From: Roseibacillus sp.
Lineage (GTDB): Bacteria > Verrucomicrobiota > Verrucomicrobiae > Verrucomicrobiales > Akkermansiaceae
Length of the DNA stretch: 8,922 bases
Reading direction: 5' to 3'
NCBI GenBank assembly: GCA_002723015.1
Contig: PBNG01000009.1
Location: 1-8,922, forward strand
Positions 6,627 to 8,922 of the stretch are shown in pieces. The translations under genes were made by a program, and so were the position numbers. The notes under the pieces are model-generated. The model did no database searches, had not been told where the DNA came from, and saw only the letters and a program-made list of their open reading frames with translations. How positions within the stretch are numbered: the first letter of the stretch is position 1; every line of letters begins with the position of its first letter.

Positions 6627-7580
6627 CTAGCGAAAGCGGGGAGCACCAGGCCCTGCCAGCAAGCCGTAGCAGGCCTGAATCTCCTCCCGCAGGTCCCTGC
6701 GCCCCACCACCATGGCATGACTTTCCATGTTGCGCATGATCCGGAGGATCGTCAGGCGCACCGGAGATTCCTGGAGGTGCTCGTCCGCATCAAAGCCTGG
6801 AACAGAAAAGACGAGATCCCTGACAGTCATCTCCCTCCATTGCTCAAAGGGGTTGATGATGATATCCCCGGCGGGAGCTCCATCGGGAGCACGGCGTCCA
6901 TCATACTTGATCATATAGCGTCCGGGAATTCCCAAGCCCACTACCGGCAGCTCAAGACGCCGGGCCACCGCCACCGCGATCTCCGAAAGCAGGATTGGCA
7001 AGCCCCTCTTACGACGGAGAACCCGGTAGACCGAACTGTTGTCGGGGTGCTGGTAGGTCGTGGTGTCCCCGGTAAAGAGACATTCTTCCTTCAGGACAAA
7101 CACCAGCGCCTTCATGGCTTCCTCCGGGGACAGATCCGCCGGCTTTTTTTCCTTCCCCATCTGCTTCCGAACTGCCGCGGCAATCTCATCAAGCTCCTCC
7201 CCGATTTCCTCCTTCTCCAGTTCCGGGTCGAGAAAGAGCGACACCGCCCACATCGCATGTTCCACGTCGAGGTCCACATCTGCCATTTTACCCATGCGCT
7301 CAAACTCCCGCCGAACGATCTCCCGCTGGATTTTGCGCACGAGATTACGCGCCCTGACACGCTGCTCGGGAGACTCACTCCCGCTGGCCTTCCTGAGGGC
7401 CGGCAACGCAGGCTTTCCAATCTCACGCAATTTCCGGTCGGCCTTGTCCCGGACCGCGAATCGCTCGTTATCCAATCGCTCTACGAGGACTTCAATTTCC
7501 TCTTCCGACCCCGAAGCCGCGACGGAAGCCAAAGCGCCCAGCAGCATCAGCAGGACTCCGATGGGACAAAGAACGCGCAT
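6627..7580 (-). CDS. Secreted HEAT-like repeat + SirB1/transglutaminase-like core 2 protein
   Basis: The 317-residue product begins with a signal peptide (hydrophobic residues 3-22, probable cleavage after AAS). Residues 28-86 resemble a HEAT-like repeat unit common in Planctomycetota and Verrucomicrobiota (LVERLDNERFAVRDKADRKL, then IGKPALPALRKA), usually a protein-binding helical scaffold. Residues 120-148 are strongly charged. From about 155 to 300 it matches the SirB1 / transglutaminase-like core 2 pattern: NSSVYRVLRRKRGLPILLSE (181-200), VAVARRLELPVVGLGIPG (203-220), IINPF (240-244) and ILRIMRNMESHAMVVGRRDL (278-297). The family's usual PGHF is PGRY here (219-222), so its His is replaced by Arg221. 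Peptidase or transglutaminase activity is not established for the family and seems doubtful here. It is the first gene of the minus-strand run, 73 bp before the DUF1549/DUF1553 gene, and diverges from purL. No clear Shine-Dalgarno precedes its ATG. Family assignment is good; role unknown. Confidence 0.85.
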   Translation of the reverse strand: MRVLCPIGVLLMLLGALASVAASGSEEEIEVLVERLDNERFAVRDKADRKLREIGKPALPALRKASGSESPEQRVRARNLVRKIQREIVRREFERMGKMADVDLDVEHAMWAVSLFLDPELEKEEIGEELDEIAAAVRKQMGKEKKPADLSPEEAMKALVFVLKEECLFTGDTTTYQHPDNSSVYRVLRRKRGLPILLSEIAVAVARRLELPVVGLGIPGRYMIKYDGRRAPDGAPAGDIIINPFEQWREMTVRDLVFSVPGFDADEHLQESPVRLTILRIMRNMESHAMVVGRRDLREEIQACYGLLAGPGAPRFR

Positions 7581-7698
7581 GATGTCAGAGCCGTTTTAGG
7601 GCACGTTGATCCACCCGGCGATCAGGATCTTGTCCAATTCCGATTCCAGACCTCTGCACTCTGTTCACTCCAACTAAAAATATTGCCTCCATACCCGG

Positions 7699-7714
7699 AA
7701 ATTCGGCCAAATTT
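7699..7714. repeat. 16-bp near-perfect inverted repeat (possible operator)
   Basis: AAATTCGGCCAAATTT pairs with its own reverse complement at seven of eight positions; only the C/A pair at 7704/7709 breaks the dyad. It lies in the A/T-rich part of the divergent region, 116 bp before the purL ATG and 119 bp from the HEAT/SirB1 ATG, a fair place for a transcription-factor site serving one or both genes. On the plus strand it is followed by TTT beyond the arm, so a weak hairpin is an alternative reading, but the A/T-rich arms make a poor terminator. The dyad is seen directly; operator function is inference. Confidence 0.4.
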
Positions 7715-7719
7715 TTTAG

Positions 7720-7748
7720 CGCTTCGCTCCCTGCGGCATTTCGCTTCG
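7720..7748. repeat. Pair of CGCTTCG direct repeats 22 bp apart
   Basis: CGCTTCG occurs at 7720-7726 and again at 7742-7748, with start-to-start distance 22 bp, about two helical turns, so both copies face the same side of the DNA. They lie directly beside the inverted repeat. This could be an activator-type tandem site or coincidence. Confidence 0.3.
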
Positions 7749-7803
7749 ACCAGAACTGCATTGGCCTTGCCTTGACCGGCGCGAGTCCTAATCTCGACCG
7801 CTT

Positions 7804-7819
7804 CCGGGCAAACCGGGCA
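7804..7819 (+). repeat. Tandem CCGGGCA direct repeat before purL start
   Basis: CCGGGCA occurs at 7804-7810 and 7813-7819, separated by AA, ending ten bases before the purL ATG. It occupies the place where a ribosome binding site would be expected, yet no AGGAGG-like motif is present. A role in translation or regulator binding is possible; chance duplication is equally possible. Confidence 0.3.
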
Positions 7820-7829
7820 GCACATCTTC

Positions 7830-8922
7830 ATGGACCGCCTCTTCGTCGAAAAGAAACCCGAGTTCAACTCTGCTGCCGCCCCCCTCTATCGCGACCTGCG
7901 GACCAGCCTCCAACTGGGCGCCCTCCAATCGCTTCGCATCATTCAGCGCTACGATCTTGAGGGCCTCGAGAAGAGTCAATTCGAGGCCGCATCTCGCCTG
8001 ATCCTTTCCGAGCCACAGGTTGATACCGTCAGCGACAAACTCTCCATCGCTGAGGACGAGCACTGGTTTGCAGTTGAGTATCTGCCCGGTCAGTTCGACC
8101 AGCGCGCCGACTCTGCAGCCCAGTGCGTTCAGATCCTGACGCAGCAGCAGCGCCCCCTCATTGCCTCTGCCCAGGTCATTGTCCTGAAGGGACCGCTTAC
8201 CACGAACGACCTCACCCGCATCAAGGAGTTTACCATTAACAAGGTGGATTCCCGCGAGGCTCCACTGGAACCGCCGGCAACCCTTGCCCTGACGCCCTCA
8301 CCGCCTCCAGACGTTGAAATCCTCTCCGGATTTCGAGACCGGGACGAGCCAAGCCTTGAGGCCTTGCGGAAAACGCTCGGCCTCGCCATGTCGGTGGCTG
8401 ACCTCGCCTTCTGCCGCGATTACTTCCAGAATGAGGAAGACCGCGACCCCAGCATCACGGAGATCAGGATGCTCGACACCTACTGGTCTGATCACTGCCG
8501 GCACACCACCTTTCTCACGAGGATCGAGGAAATCTCCTTCGATCCCGGCACCGATCCCATCAAGGAGAGTTATGACCTCTACCAGTCAGCGCGCAATCTC
8601 GTCTACGGCGAGGAACAACGCCCCGTCACCCTGATGGACATCGCTCTTCTCGGGATGAAGCAACTCCGCAAGTCGGGCGAGCTGGCCAACCTTGAGGTCT
8701 CCCGCGAAATCAATGCCGCCAGCATCGTGGTGCCTGTTGATGTCGATGGGCAGGACGAAGAGTGGCTCGTGATGTTCAAGAATGAAACCCACAACCATCC
8801 CACCGAAATTGAGCCTTTCGGCGGCGCGGCCACCTGTCTCGGGGGTGCGATCCGGGATCCGCTCTCAGGACGCTCCTACGTCTACCAGGCCATGCGGGTG
8901 ACCGGCTCTGGTGATCCGCGGG
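7830..8922 (+). CDS. purL: Phosphoribosylformylglycinamidine synthase, long single-chain form, N-terminal part (runs off right edge)
   Basis: The frame from ATG at 7830 stays open for 364 codons to the end of the window. The enzyme uses ATP and glutamine to convert FGAR to FGAM in the fourth step of de novo purine synthesis in the cytoplasm. The sequence fits the long PurL type of about 1,240 residues known from Bacteroidetes, Clostridia and streptococci. The N-terminal PurS-like domain includes MDRLFVEKKPEFN (1-13) and FAVEYLPGQFDQRADSAAQC (80-99). The first synthetase half has DPSITEIRMLDTYWSDHCRH (206-225), then FKNETHNHPTEIEPFGGAAT (316-335) and GGAIRDPLSGRSY (338-350), the nucleotide-binding and catalytic region. 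The second synthetase half and the C-terminal glutaminase should follow outside the window. All visible motifs are intact. No Shine-Dalgarno sequence is evident before the ATG, but the family's N-terminus (x-R-L/I-F-V-E-K-K) supports this start. It diverges from the envelope-protein run. Confidence 0.96.
   Translation, partial: MDRLFVEKKPEFNSAAAPLYRDLRTSLQLGALQSLRIIQRYDLEGLEKSQFEAASRLILSEPQVDTVSDKLSIAEDEHWFAVEYLPGQFDQRADSAAQCVQILTQQQRPLIASAQVIVLKGPLTTNDLTRIKEFTINKVDSREAPLEPPATLALTPSPPPDVEILSGFRDRDEPSLEALRKTLGLAMSVADLAFCRDYFQNEEDRDPSITEIRMLDTYWSDHCRHTTFLTRIEEISFDPGTDPIKESYDLYQSARNLVYGEEQRPVTLMDIALLGMKQLRKSGELANLEVSREINAASIVVPVDVDGQDEEWLVMFKNETHNHPTEIEPFGGAATCLGGAIRDPLSGRSYVYQAMRVTGSGDPR

Larger units (their letters stand above)
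7581..7829. other. Divergent intergenic region between the HEAT/SirB1 gene and purL
   Basis: This 249-bp stretch must hold the promoters of both purL (plus) and the HEAT/SirB1-led run (minus). It contains the longest A/T-rich patch around here (about 7674-7717), a 16-bp near-palindrome at 7699-7714, a pair of CGCTTCG direct repeats (7720, 7742) and a pair of CCGGGCA direct repeats just before the purL ATG. A weak sigma70-like candidate for purL is TTGCCT (7767-7772), 16 bases, TAATCT (7789-7794), but it matches the consensus poorly (4/6 and 3/6). I see no confident promoter for the minus strand, no convincing purine riboswitch fold, and no credible small gene. Confidence 0.6.

Noticed and set aside
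6554..6718. N-terminal extension of the DUF1549/DUF1553 protein by 55 residues
   Set aside because: It overlaps the 3' end of the HEAT/SirB1 gene, places the signal peptide internally and ignores the AGGAGG before the ATG at 6553.
7719..7729. Short hairpin AGCG-CTT-CGCT as a terminator
   Set aside because: Only a 4-bp stem, no T-tract after it on the plus strand, and located where promoters are needed.
6561..7775. 404-codon open frame on the plus strand opposite the HEAT/SirB1 gene
   Set aside because: It lies antisense over a recognised gene, has a disordered H/R/P/L-rich composition with no recognisable motif, and extends across the intergenic region; it is a by-product of GC-rich codon use.
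7772..7777. TTGACC as a -35 box for purL
   Set aside because: Matches TTGACA at five of six bases, but no -10-like hexamer occurs 16-18 bases downstream; TAATCT lies only 11 bases away.
7622..7867. 81-codon minus-strand frame across the intergenic region
   Set aside because: Its start lies inside purL, composition is unlike a folded protein, and no ribosome binding site or family motif is seen.

Overview
The window looks like chromosomal DNA of a GC-rich member of the Planctomycetota-Verrucomicrobiota group, most likely Verrucomicrobiota. The main reasons are an adjacent DUF1549/DUF1553 and DUF1501 gene pair, which is a hallmark of that superphylum, a HEAT-like plus SirB1-type secreted protein, and an AddB-like protein with the degenerate motifs common in that group. 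All identifications come from reading the translated sequence; no database search was run.

Layout. Five genes lie on the minus strand, transcribed from about 7580 towards 1. In order of transcription they are: a secreted HEAT-like/SirB1 (transglutaminase-like core 2) protein (7580-6627); a large secreted DUF1549-LamG-DUF1553 protein with a C-x-x-C-H motif (6553-3914); a Tat-exported DUF1501 protein (3895-2450); a lipoprotein with an HExxH zincin motif (2453-1674); and the N-terminal 531 residues of an AddB-like PD-(D/E)XK nuclease/inactivated helicase that runs off the left edge (1594-1, or from a GTG at 1618). Gaps are 73 bp, 18 bp, a 4-bp ATGA overlap and 55-79 bp, with no convincing terminator between genes, so one transcription unit is plausible but unproven. 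Divergently on the plus strand, after a 249-bp intergenic region, begins purL (7830 to the right edge, 364 codons visible), the single-chain long form of phosphoribosylformylglycinamidine synthase. Both partial edge genes were identified by reading their open frames directly.

How they may work together. The DUF1549/DUF1553 and DUF1501 proteins are a known but functionally uncharacterised export-targeted pair. Here the pair is flanked on both sides by other predicted envelope proteins: a lipoprotein metallopeptidase translationally coupled to DUF1501, and a HEAT/SirB1 protein upstream. The four together could form an envelope module; the LamG insertion suggests binding to carbohydrate or another surface ligand. 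This is inference. AddB-like (DNA repair) and purL (purine synthesis) are housekeeping neighbours with no evident link to it.

I found no CRISPR array, tRNA, rRNA, insertion sequence or phage gene. The most interesting material is the four-gene envelope module and a 16-bp near-palindrome in the divergent intergenic region.
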